From Novosphingobium acidiphilum DSM 19966 (lineage in GTDB: Bacteria > Pseudomonadota > Alphaproteobacteria > Sphingomonadales > Sphingomonadaceae), in NCBI RefSeq assembly GCF_000429005.1, contig NZ_AUBA01000010.1, forward strand, positions 1 to 64,000: a stretch of DNA of 64,000 bases, given 5' to 3'. Under the pieces are notes generated by a model, which was not told the DNA's origin, did not search any database, and was given only the letters and a program-made list of their open reading frames with translations. Positions within the stretch are counted from its first letter, which is position 1. Every line of letters starts with the position of its first letter. Below, piece by piece: positions 26,082-33,151 of the stretch. The position numbers were made by a program, and so were the translations under genes.

Positions 26082-26770
26082 CCCGCGACCAGATCTTCGA
26101 ATTCTTTCGCCGTCTGGCCGAGGCCAACCCTGCGCCCGAGACCGAGCTGGCCTTTGGCAACACCTATCAGTTGCTGGTGGCGGTAACCCTGTCGGCGCAA
26201 GCCACCGATGTCGGGGTAAACAAGGCGACGAGGCGGCTGTTCGAGATCGTCCACACCCCGGCGCAGATGGTGGAACTGGGCGAAGACGGGTTGAAGCAGC
26301 ACATCAAGACAATCGGCTTGTTCAATGCCAAGGCGAAAAACGTCATCGCGCTGTCCGAACTGCTGATCCGCGATCATGGCGGCGAAGTGCCGGCCGATCG
26401 CGATGCGCTGACCGCGTTGCCGGGTGTGGGGCGCAAGACCGCGAATGTCGTGCTGAACTGCGCCTTCGGGATGGAAACCTTTGCGGTGGACACGCATATC
26501 TTTCGCGTGGGCAACCGCACCGGCATGGCCAGGGGCAAGACCCCCGATGCGGTGGAAAAGGTGCTGGAGAAAAAAGTGCCCGCGCCGTTTCGGCTGGGCG
26601 CGCATCACTGGCTGATCCTGCACGGGCGTTATGTGTGCAAGGCGCGCAGGCCCGAATGTTGGCACTGCCCGGTTATTGACCTTTGCCGTTACAAGGCGAA
26701 GATTGTCGACCCGGGGGCGAAAGCGGCGCCGGCCAGACCGGCGCGCAAGGCCAAGGAGACGACAGCATGA
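26078..26770 (+). CDS. nth: Endonuclease III (DNA glycosylase/AP lyase)
   Basis: 230 residues from a TTG that overlaps the dapB stop. The helix-hairpin-helix LPGVGRKTANVVL contains the catalytic Lys, and VDTHIFRVGNR the catalytic Asp. The Cys-x6-Cys-x2-Cys-x5-Cys 4Fe-4S cluster reads CKARRPECWHCPVIDLC. It removes oxidised pyrimidines and nicks the abasic site. A basic Ala/Pro-rich tail of about 20 residues follows the cluster. Its stop overlaps the next ATG (ATGA). Confidence 0.97.
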   Translation: MTRDQIFEFFRRLAEANPAPETELAFGNTYQLLVAVTLSAQATDVGVNKATRRLFEIVHTPAQMVELGEDGLKQHIKTIGLFNAKAKNVIALSELLIRDHGGEVPADRDALTALPGVGRKTANVVLNCAFGMETFAVDTHIFRVGNRTGMARGKTPDAVEKVLEKKVPAPFRLGAHHWLILHGRYVCKARRPECWHCPVIDLCRYKAKIVDPGAKAAPARPARKAKETTA

Positions 26771-27165
26771 TGCGGATCGCTTTGACGCTGGCCACGGCTA
26801 TCGTGGCACTGGCAGGCTGTGCGCCCATTCCCGGCGGCGGCGATGACGGACACGGCAGGAATGTGCCGCTGGCGCGCCCCAACGGACCGCCGCGCGATTG
26901 CGTGCCGCTGGGCAGCATCCGCGAAAGCCGTGTGCAGGATGACTGGACGATCGATTTCCATGACAGCGGCACGCGGTGGTATCGTGTGACCCTGCCGCAG
27001 CGTTGCAACGGCCTGGGCACCTATCGGGCGTTCAAATACGAAACCTCGCTCAGCGAACTGTGCAGCACCGACATCATCACCGTCATGGACTTTGGCGGCC
27101 CCGGCGGCGGTCCGCGCGGATCGTGCGGCATGGGCCGGTTTCAACCCGTGGAAATCGGCAAATAG
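26767..27165 (+). CDS. DUF6491 lipoprotein
   Basis: 132 residues. A short lipoprotein signal ends in the lipobox LAGC (Cys near residue 18), so the protein is probably membrane-anchored in the periplasm. The domain has CVPLGSIRESRV, DDWTIDFHDSG, a central RCNGLG, SELCSTDIITV and a final RGSCGMGRF, which fits DUF6491. Function unknown. It is the third gene of dapB–nth and overlaps nth by 4 bases. A distant relative is coded at 14057. Confidence 0.85.
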   Translation: MMRIALTLATAIVALAGCAPIPGGGDDGHGRNVPLARPNGPPRDCVPLGSIRESRVQDDWTIDFHDSGTRWYRVTLPQRCNGLGTYRAFKYETSLSELCSTDIITVMDFGGPGGGPRGSCGMGRFQPVEIGK

Positions 27166-28476
27166 TTACCCCTGCGGGTCGAGGTGCAGGCCCTTGCGGC
27201 CGTGTTCGGGGGTGTCATGCGGCGGCAGGGCAACCGGCGCATCGGGATCGAGCGGGGTTTGCAGCATGCCTTCCCAATGCGTGATCAGCACGGTGGCGAT
27301 GGCATTGCCGAACACGTTGGTGACGGTGCGCCCCATGTCGAGGAAAGTATCGACGCCAAGCAGCAGCGCGATCCCCTCGATCGGCAGTCCGAACTGGGTC
27401 AGCGTGGCCGAAATCACCACCAGGCTGGCGCGCGGCACCCCGGCGATGCCCTTTGACGTGATCATCAGCGTCAGCAGCATGGCGATCTGCTGCCCCGCCG
27501 ACAGCGGGATGTTGTAGGCCTGCGCGATGAACAGCGTGGCAAAGCTGGTGTACATCATCGACCCGCCAAGATTGAACGAATATCCCAGCGGCAGCACAAA
27601 CCCCGAAATGCGGCGCGGCACGCCATAGCGGTCGAGCGCCTCGAACAGCCGCGGCAGCGCGCTTTCCGAACTGGCGGTGGAATAGGCCAGCAACAGCGGC
27701 TCGCGGATATAGCGCAGCAACAGCGTGGCGCGCCGCCCCAGAAACGCCATCGCCAGCACGAACAGCAGCGCGCAAAACAGCGCCAGGCCGCCGTAGAATT
27801 CGGCCACGAACTTGCCATACGTGATGACAATGCCCAGCCCGCGCGTGGCGATCACCGATGCCAGCGCGCCAAACACCGCAAAGGGCGCGGCCATCATCAC
27901 ATAGCCGGTCATCGTCAGCATCAGATCGACCAGCGCCTCGGCCCCGCGCACCAGCGGGGCGCCCCTGTCGCCCAGCGCCGACAGCGCGATTCCGGCAAAC
28001 AGCGAAAACACCAGGATCTGCAGGACGTTGTTTTCGGCCATCGCGCTGATCACGCTGGTCGGCACGATTTCCAGCACAAAGTGACGAAAGGTGAAATCGG
28101 CGGTCGACACCGCGCCAACCTGGCTCAGCGCGGTAAAGTGCAATCCGTGACCCGGCTGGAACAGATTGACCAGCACCAGCCCCATGCCGATCGACACCAG
28201 GCTGGACGCGACAAACCAGCCCAGCGCGCGTCCGCCGATCCGGCCCAGCGCGCTGCTGTCACCCATTGCCGCGATCCCGGTGATCAGCGTGGCCATGACC
28301 AGCGGTGCGATGATCATCTTGATCAGGCGCAGAAACACTTCGGGCAGCAGGTTGAGCATGCCCGCCACGCCGCTCAACGTCGCCGGCTGCGCGGCCAGCC
28401 CCGCATGCAGGCCGGCACCCAGCGCGATACCGGCAAACATGCCGATCAGAATGAAAAGGGTCAGTCGGCGCGCCAT
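27166..28476 (-). CDS. Dicarboxylate/amino acid:cation symporter
   Basis: 436 residues, about eight membrane spans plus re-entrant loops. TASSESALPRLFEAL (re-entrant hairpin 1), GYSFNLGGSMMY (the NMDGT-type motif, altered to NLGGS), SKGIAGVPRASLVV and DMGRTVTNVFGNAIATV identify the DctA/GltP family. It imports C4-dicarboxylates or glutamate/aspartate with Na+ or H+. The altered NMDGT motif is worth noting, because it contributes to cation binding. It faces the DUF6491 gene with no base between stops. Confidence 0.9.
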   Translation of the reverse strand: MARRLTLFILIGMFAGIALGAGLHAGLAAQPATLSGVAGMLNLLPEVFLRLIKMIIAPLVMATLITGIAAMGDSSALGRIGGRALGWFVASSLVSIGMGLVLVNLFQPGHGLHFTALSQVGAVSTADFTFRHFVLEIVPTSVISAMAENNVLQILVFSLFAGIALSALGDRGAPLVRGAEALVDLMLTMTGYVMMAAPFAVFGALASVIATRGLGIVITYGKFVAEFYGGLALFCALLFVLAMAFLGRRATLLLRYIREPLLLAYSTASSESALPRLFEALDRYGVPRRISGFVLPLGYSFNLGGSMMYTSFATLFIAQAYNIPLSAGQQIAMLLTLMITSKGIAGVPRASLVVISATLTQFGLPIEGIALLLGVDTFLDMGRTVTNVFGNAIATVLITHWEGMLQTPLDPDAPVALPPHDTPEHGRKGLHLDPQG

Positions 28477-28508
28477 GTCATCGTGCTCCTGGGGGGCAAT
28501 TCAAAGGG

Positions 28509-29579
28509 TCAGCCGCATTGGGCCCGATGCAACAGCTTTTGATCGGTCAGCACCGCGGCCATCATCGCCTCGACCACCGGCACGCCGCGGATCCCGACGC
28601 AGGGGTCGTGACGACCTTTGGTGAACAGGTCGGTCGCCTCGCCCTCGCGCGTGATTGTCGGCATCGCGGTCAGGATCGACGAGGTCGGCTTGAACGCCAC
28701 GCGCACCACCACCGGCTGGCCGGTGGAGATGCCCCCGGCGATACCGCCGGCATGGTTGGCGGTGAACACCGGGGACCCGGCATCGCCAGGCCGCATCGGA
28801 TCGGCATTGCCTTCACCCGAATTGGCGGCGGCGGCAAAGCCGTCGCCGATCTCCACGCCTTTGACCGCGTTGATCCCCATCATCGCATGCGCCAGCTCGG
28901 CATCGAGCTTGGCATAAAGCGGTGCGCCCCAGCCCGCCGGAACTCCGGTGGCCACACATTCGACCACCGCGCCCAGCGACGATCCGGCCTTGCGCGCGGT
29001 ATCGACCAGCGCTTCCCAGCGTGCGGCGGCAACCGGATCGGGGCAGAAGAACGGATTGCGCGCGATTTCGGCCGCATCGAAACGGGCCGGATCGATCGCA
29101 TCGCCGCCGATCGCGCTGACATAGCCCATGATCGCCACTTCGGGGATCACCAGCCGCGCCACCGCGCCTGCGGCCACGCGCGCCGCGGTTTCGCGGGCCG
29201 ACGAACGCCCGCCGCCGCGATAATCGCGAAACCCGTATTTGGCGTCATAGGCATAATCGGCGTGCCCCGGGCGATAGGCCTGCGCGACTTGCGAATAGTC
29301 TTTTGAGCGCTGGTCGACATTTTCGATCATCAGGCTGATCGGGGTGCCGGTGGTGCGCCCTTCGAACACGCCCGACAGGATGCGCACCTGGTCGGGTTCT
29401 TGGCGCTGCGTGGTAAAGCGCGACTGACCGGGGCGCCGCGCGTCAAGCAACGGCTGAATATCGGCTTCGGTCAGCGCCAGGCCCGGAGGGCAGCCATCCA
29501 CGACTGCACCAAGGGCAGGCCCGTGGCTTTCGCCCCAGGTGGTGAAGCGGAAAACGTGTCCGAAAGTGTTGCGGCTCAT
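28509..29579 (-). CDS. aroC: Chorismate synthase
   Basis: 356 residues from ATG 29579; MSRNTFGHVFRFTTWGESHG is the standard opening. SRFTTQRQEPD, YRPGHADYAYDAKYG and RGGGRSSARET are family signatures that bind FMN and EPSP. It makes chorismate, the last common step of aromatic amino acid synthesis. It lies 32 bases upstream of the symporter gene on the same strand. Confidence 0.98.
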   Translation of the reverse strand: MSRNTFGHVFRFTTWGESHGPALGAVVDGCPPGLALTEADIQPLLDARRPGQSRFTTQRQEPDQVRILSGVFEGRTTGTPISLMIENVDQRSKDYSQVAQAYRPGHADYAYDAKYGFRDYRGGGRSSARETAARVAAGAVARLVIPEVAIMGYVSAIGGDAIDPARFDAAEIARNPFFCPDPVAAARWEALVDTARKAGSSLGAVVECVATGVPAGWGAPLYAKLDAELAHAMMGINAVKGVEIGDGFAAAANSGEGNADPMRPGDAGSPVFTANHAGGIAGGISTGQPVVVRVAFKPTSSILTAMPTITREGEATDLFTKGRHDPCVGIRGVPVVEAMMAAVLTDQKLLHRAQCG

Positions 29580-29656
29580 AGGTTCCCGGCTTTTCCCCAT
29601 TCGGCGTGAAAAGTCCACTGTTGCAGCAGCGCCCGCCTTGGCTATGAACCACAGAC

Positions 29657-29968
29657 ATGTACCTGGTCGTGTTCCGCAACCGCAAAAGGGCCGATATCGA
29701 TGGCCCGGCTTATGCCGCCGATGCCGATCGGATGCATCGGCTGGCCATGGAACAGCCCGGGTTCATTGCGTTCAAGACCTATTCAGCCGACGACGGCGAA
29801 GTGGTGGCGATCTCCGAGTGGATCGACGAGGCTGCAGCGTTGGGCTGGCGGCGCGTTACCGATCACGCCGCGATGCAGGACAAGGGCCGGCGCATCTACT
29901 ACGACAGCTATTCGATGTTCAGCGGCGTGCCGAGCCGGGTTCACCATTTTGCCCGGCAAGCGGAATAG
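29657..29968 (+). CDS. Antibiotic biosynthesis monooxygenase (ABM) domain protein
   Basis: 103 residues. A single dimeric alpha-beta barrel unit: MYLVVFRNRKR strand, then HRLAMEQPGFIAFKTY, EVVAISEWIDEAAALGW and HAAMQDKGRR. ABM proteins oxidise quinol-like compounds or degrade haem, but many are of unknown role. It is the first of a plus-strand row with short spacings that reaches about 32.9 kb. Confidence 0.85.
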   Translation: MYLVVFRNRKRADIDGPAYAADADRMHRLAMEQPGFIAFKTYSADDGEVVAISEWIDEAAALGWRRVTDHAAMQDKGRRIYYDSYSMFSGVPSRVHHFARQAE

Positions 29969-29984
29969 AAAGGGGGCGCGACCA

Positions 29985-30521
29985 ATGCTGAACGGACGCC
30001 AGGTGGCGATCGGCCCGATCCTGCCCGAAGATCTGTCGCGCCTGTTCGTGTGGGGCGACGATCCCGAAATCGCGCGGCTGAACGAACCCTACATGCCCAA
30101 GAATCTGGACCGCGAGCGTGATTTCTGGCTGAATCCGATGGGTGATCCGCGCCGCATCTTCATGGCGGTGCGGCGCATCGGACGGGCCGAAATTGCCGGC
30201 TATGTCCAGATCACCGCGATCGAGCCGATCCACCGCAGCGCCAATCTGGGCATCCTGATCGGCCGGGTGGAAGATCGGGCGCGCGGGTTGGGGCGCGAGG
30301 CGATGGAACTGACGATCGCCTTTTGCCGCGACCATCTCAATCTGACCCGCCTTACGCTGGCGGTCCACGCCGACAATGCGCCGGCCATCGCGTTGTATGA
30401 AAAGCTGGGCTTTGCCACCGAAGGCGTGCTGCGCGCGGCGCAATTCATCGCCGGACGCTGGATCGATCTGCAATTGATGGCGCTGGTCGATCCGGCGCGG
30501 CGGCAAGGCGCGCCTGAATGA
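29985..30521 (+). CDS. GNAT acetyltransferase (RimJ/RimL-like)
   Basis: 178 residues from ATG 29985 with AGGGGGCG upstream. The acetyl-CoA loop DRARGLGREAMELT and the C-terminal VHADNAPAIALYEKLGF are typical of the RimJ/RimL branch that acetylates protein N-termini or antibiotics. Substrate unknown. It starts 16 bases after the ABM gene and overlaps the next gene by four bases (ATGA). Confidence 0.88.
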   Translation: MLNGRQVAIGPILPEDLSRLFVWGDDPEIARLNEPYMPKNLDRERDFWLNPMGDPRRIFMAVRRIGRAEIAGYVQITAIEPIHRSANLGILIGRVEDRARGLGREAMELTIAFCRDHLNLTRLTLAVHADNAPAIALYEKLGFATEGVLRAAQFIAGRWIDLQLMALVDPARRQGAPE

Positions 30522-31030
30522 GCGTGGCATTCCGCCGCGAAGGCGATGACGAACACCTGGAACCCAAATTCGAACTGCCGATCCCGCCCGGCCCCAACCG
30601 GGTAACGGCGCGCGGGCTGGCGCTGATCGCGGCCAGGCGCGCCGAACTCGAAGCCGTGATCCCGACACTGACCGACGAGACCGCGCTGAAATCGGCGCGG
30701 CGCGACCATCGGTATTGGAGCACGCGGCAGGCGACCGCCGAACTGATGCCGCGGCCCGATGGCCGCGCCGTGGCGTTCGGCTGCACCGTGACGCTGCGGC
30801 TGAACGGCCAGCCGCGCACGATCACGCTGGTCGGCGATGACGAGGCCGATCCGGCGGCAGGCCTGCTGTCGTTTTCGGCGCCGCTCAGCCGCGCGATTAT
30901 CGATGCCGAACCCGGCGAAGTGATCGACTTTGCCGGCCGGGCCGATGCCATCGTGATCGAAGCGATCGCGGTGGACGGGGATGGACCGGCGCGCGCATTG
31001 CGCCGGCAAACAGGACAACGGACGGAATAG
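30518..31030 (+). CDS. GreA/GreB-family elongation-factor-like protein
   Basis: 170 residues. SVAFRREGDDEHLEP is the opening shared by alphaproteobacterial Gre-like proteins. The C-terminal half is the FKBP-like GreA_GreB_C domain, with FGCTVTLRLNG and VGDDEADPAAGLLSFSAPLSRAII, which docks on RNA polymerase. The N-terminal part is too short for a full coiled coil with the two acidic tip residues of GreA/GreB, so transcript-cleavage stimulation is doubtful. It may instead resemble Rnk or other secondary-channel regulators. Confidence 0.8.
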   Translation: MSVAFRREGDDEHLEPKFELPIPPGPNRVTARGLALIAARRAELEAVIPTLTDETALKSARRDHRYWSTRQATAELMPRPDGRAVAFGCTVTLRLNGQPRTITLVGDDEADPAAGLLSFSAPLSRAIIDAEPGEVIDFAGRADAIVIEAIAVDGDGPARALRRQTGQRTE

Positions 31031-31032
31031 TG

Positions 31033-32058
31033 ATGCTGCGCAATGCCTGGTACGTGGCCGCATGGGCCGACGAGATCGACGAACGGCCGGTCGAGCAGCA
31101 GATCCTGGGCGATGCGGTCGTGCTGTGGCGCAAGGCCGATGGCGATCCCGCCGCGGTGTCGGCGTTCTGTTCGCACCGCCGGCTGTCCTTGGCGCGCGGA
31201 CAGGTCCTGGGTGACCGGATCGCCTGTGGCTATCACGGGTTGCAATTTGCCGCCGATGGCCGCTGTGTGACGGTGCCGTGCCAGCAGGGCGTGCCCAGGG
31301 GCGCGGATATCCGCGGATACCCGGTGGCCCAACGCTATGGCCTGGTGTGGATCTGGATGGGCGATGCCGCGCTGGCCGATCCCGCCACGATCATTCACAT
31401 CGCCGAATGGGGATCGCCCGCCTGGGGGTACAACCGCGGCGCCAGCATGGTCTATGACTGCAACTATCTGCTGATCACCGACAACCTGCTCGATCCCAGC
31501 CATGTCGCCTGGGTCCATCCCACCAGCTTTGGCGGATCGTCATGCGAAGCGGTGCCCATGCGCATTCGTGAAGCGCCCTCGGGCTATACCGTGTCGCGCT
31601 GGATCATGGATGCGCCGGTCACGCCGTTCTATCGCGATCTGGTGCCGTTTGCGGGCCATGCCGACCGCTTGCAGCATTACGAGGTGCGCTATCCTTCGCA
31701 TGCCGTGATCAAGGCGGTGTTCGTGCCCGCGGGCCAGGGCGGCGATGATGCGCAGACCGACTGGGGCAAAGACGCGTTCTTGATGGATTCGTACAATTTC
31801 ATCACGCCCGAAACAGAAAGCCGCAGCCGGTATTACTGGTTTCAGCTGCGCAATGTCCGCCCCGACGATGCCCACCTGTCGCAGGCGATGTCCGCCGCCG
31901 TGCTGTCTGCGTTCAGCGAGGATCTGGCGGTGCTCAACGAGGTGCAACGCGGCATGGACACGTGCCAGGACCCGCACATTTCGATCGCCACCGACGCCGG
32001 CCCCTTGCGCTATCGCCACCGGCTGGGGCAATTGATCGCGGCCGAACAATCGGCCTGA
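31033..32058 (+). CDS. Rieske non-haem iron oxygenase, alpha subunit (vanillate demethylase-like)
   Basis: 341 residues from ATG 31033 (a GTG at 31030 overlaps the previous stop). The Rieske 2Fe-2S ligands are CSHRR and, 17 residues on, CGYHGL. The mononuclear iron site begins at DNLLDPSHVAWVH, with the bridging Asp and two His. It resembles VanA/pheophorbide-type oxygenases that O-demethylate or hydroxylate aromatic acids with a separate reductase; no reductase gene is near. It sits in the tight plus-strand row with Gre-like and Spx-like genes, which gives no clue to substrate. Confidence 0.9.
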   Translation: MLRNAWYVAAWADEIDERPVEQQILGDAVVLWRKADGDPAAVSAFCSHRRLSLARGQVLGDRIACGYHGLQFAADGRCVTVPCQQGVPRGADIRGYPVAQRYGLVWIWMGDAALADPATIIHIAEWGSPAWGYNRGASMVYDCNYLLITDNLLDPSHVAWVHPTSFGGSSCEAVPMRIREAPSGYTVSRWIMDAPVTPFYRDLVPFAGHADRLQHYEVRYPSHAVIKAVFVPAGQGGDDAQTDWGKDAFLMDSYNFITPETESRSRYYWFQLRNVRPDDAHLSQAMSAAVLSAFSEDLAVLNEVQRGMDTCQDPHISIATDAGPLRYRHRLGQLIAAEQSA

Positions 32059-32068
32059 GGAACGCGCG

Positions 32069-32416
32069 ATGGCATTGACGGTTTACGGTATTCCCAATTG
32101 CGATACGGTCAAAAAGGCGCGTGTGTGGCTTGAGGCGCGCGGGATCGCGTGCAGCTTTCATGATTACAAAAAGGCCGGTGCCGATGCCGCGCAAGTGGCG
32201 CGCTGGGTGGAACAGGCGGGGCTGGACCGCGTGCTCAATCGCGCGGGCACGACGTTTCGCAAACTGTCCGACGCCGACAAAGCCGATATCGATGCCGCGA
32301 AAGCCGTCGCGCTGATGGTGGCGCAGCCGTCGCTGATCAAACGGCCGATTGTCGAACACCCCGGCGGTCTGCTGGTGGGGTTCAAAGAGGCGGAATGGGC
32401 GGCGGCACTGGCGTAA
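32069..32416 (+). CDS. ArsC/Spx-family protein (YffB-like)
   Basis: 115 residues. GIPNCDTVKKAR holds the single active Cys of the ArsC-like thioredoxin fold, and KRPIVEHPGGLLVGF is the usual C-terminal strand. Proteins like E. coli YffB bind glutathione and probably act as thiol reductases; arsenate reduction is not implied. It starts 10 bases after the Rieske stop. Confidence 0.92.
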   Translation: MALTVYGIPNCDTVKKARVWLEARGIACSFHDYKKAGADAAQVARWVEQAGLDRVLNRAGTTFRKLSDADKADIDAAKAVALMVAQPSLIKRPIVEHPGGLLVGFKEAEWAAALA

Positions 32417-32500
32417 GCCTGCGCCACCTTTGTGGCCGGGCGCGCGCAAGTCCGAACATCGGTTGTGGCAGGGCTGCTGCGGGCGTGGTATGCCGCCGGG

Positions 32501-32941
32501 GTGAGCACCACCGTCCCCCATCTTTTCGCCATTCACATTGATCCGGCCGACATCGACTTCATGGGTCATGTCAACAACGCGTCGTACCTGAAATGGGTGC
32601 AGGATGCGGTGATCGATCACTGGCGCGCGCTGGCCCCGGCCGAGGCCGTGGCGGCGCATCTGTGGGTCGCGCTGAAGCACGAGATCACGTATCGCCGCCC
32701 GACGTTCCTCAACGATGCACCGATCGCACATGTCGTGCTGGAAAAGGTGCAGGGCGCACGCGCGATGTACCAGACCGTGATCAAGCGCGGCGAAGAGGTC
32801 CTGGCCGAAGTGCAATCAAGTTGGTGCTGCATCGATGCCGCCACGCTGCGGCCGGCGCGCCTGGCGCGCGATCTGATCGAGCGGTTTCTGCCGGTCAGCA
32901 AACCCGCCATCGATCCGGCTGCAACGCAGCTGCCCGATTGA
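32501..32941 (+). CDS. Acyl-CoA thioesterase (4HBT hotdog fold)
   Basis: 146 residues from GTG 32501; the frame is open to 32432 but the family begins here. IDPADIDFMGHVNNASYLKW is the hotdog active-site helix with the catalytic Asp, then HEITYRRPTFLNDAPI and LAEVQSSWCCID. Relatives hydrolyse 4-hydroxybenzoyl-CoA or other acyl-CoA/ACP thioesters. It ends the plus-strand row; the riboswitch begins about 75 bases later. Confidence 0.87.
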   Translation: MSTTVPHLFAIHIDPADIDFMGHVNNASYLKWVQDAVIDHWRALAPAEAVAAHLWVALKHEITYRRPTFLNDAPIAHVVLEKVQGARAMYQTVIKRGEEVLAEVQSSWCCIDAATLRPARLARDLIERFLPVSKPAIDPAATQLPD

Positions 32942-33017
32942 CTCCCTGCCCGTTCAGGCAGGCAGCAACACACAATCCCCCTTCCCATGCCGCGACTTAG
33001 CGCCTAGATCCCGCTCG

Positions 33018-33110
33018 CACCCCGGGGGGCCGCTGACGCGCGGCTGAGAGGTGGTCAGCAGACCACGACCCGCTGAACCTGATCCGGTTGACACCGGCGT
33101 AGGGAGGGCA
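33018..33110 (+). promoter_or_regulatory. TPP riboswitch (THI element)
   Basis: The conserved aptamer cores are in place: GGGGGGCC, GGCTGAGA (33041–33048), ACCCGCTGAACCTGATC (33068–33084) and ACCGGCGTAGGGA (33093–33105). They follow the usual order with a variable P3 arm (GGTGGTC...GACCAC) between. It binds thiamine pyrophosphate and normally switches genes off. GGAGGG (33103–33108) at the aptamer's 3' edge can pair with CCCTCC (33129–33134), and CTCC of that stretch can alternatively pair with the GGAG ribosome site (33138–33141) of the next gene, which suggests control of translation. Confidence 0.95.
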
Positions 33111-33151
33111 GGCGGCCTGGTCCGTCGTCCCTCCAGTGGAGTGGACGCGTG

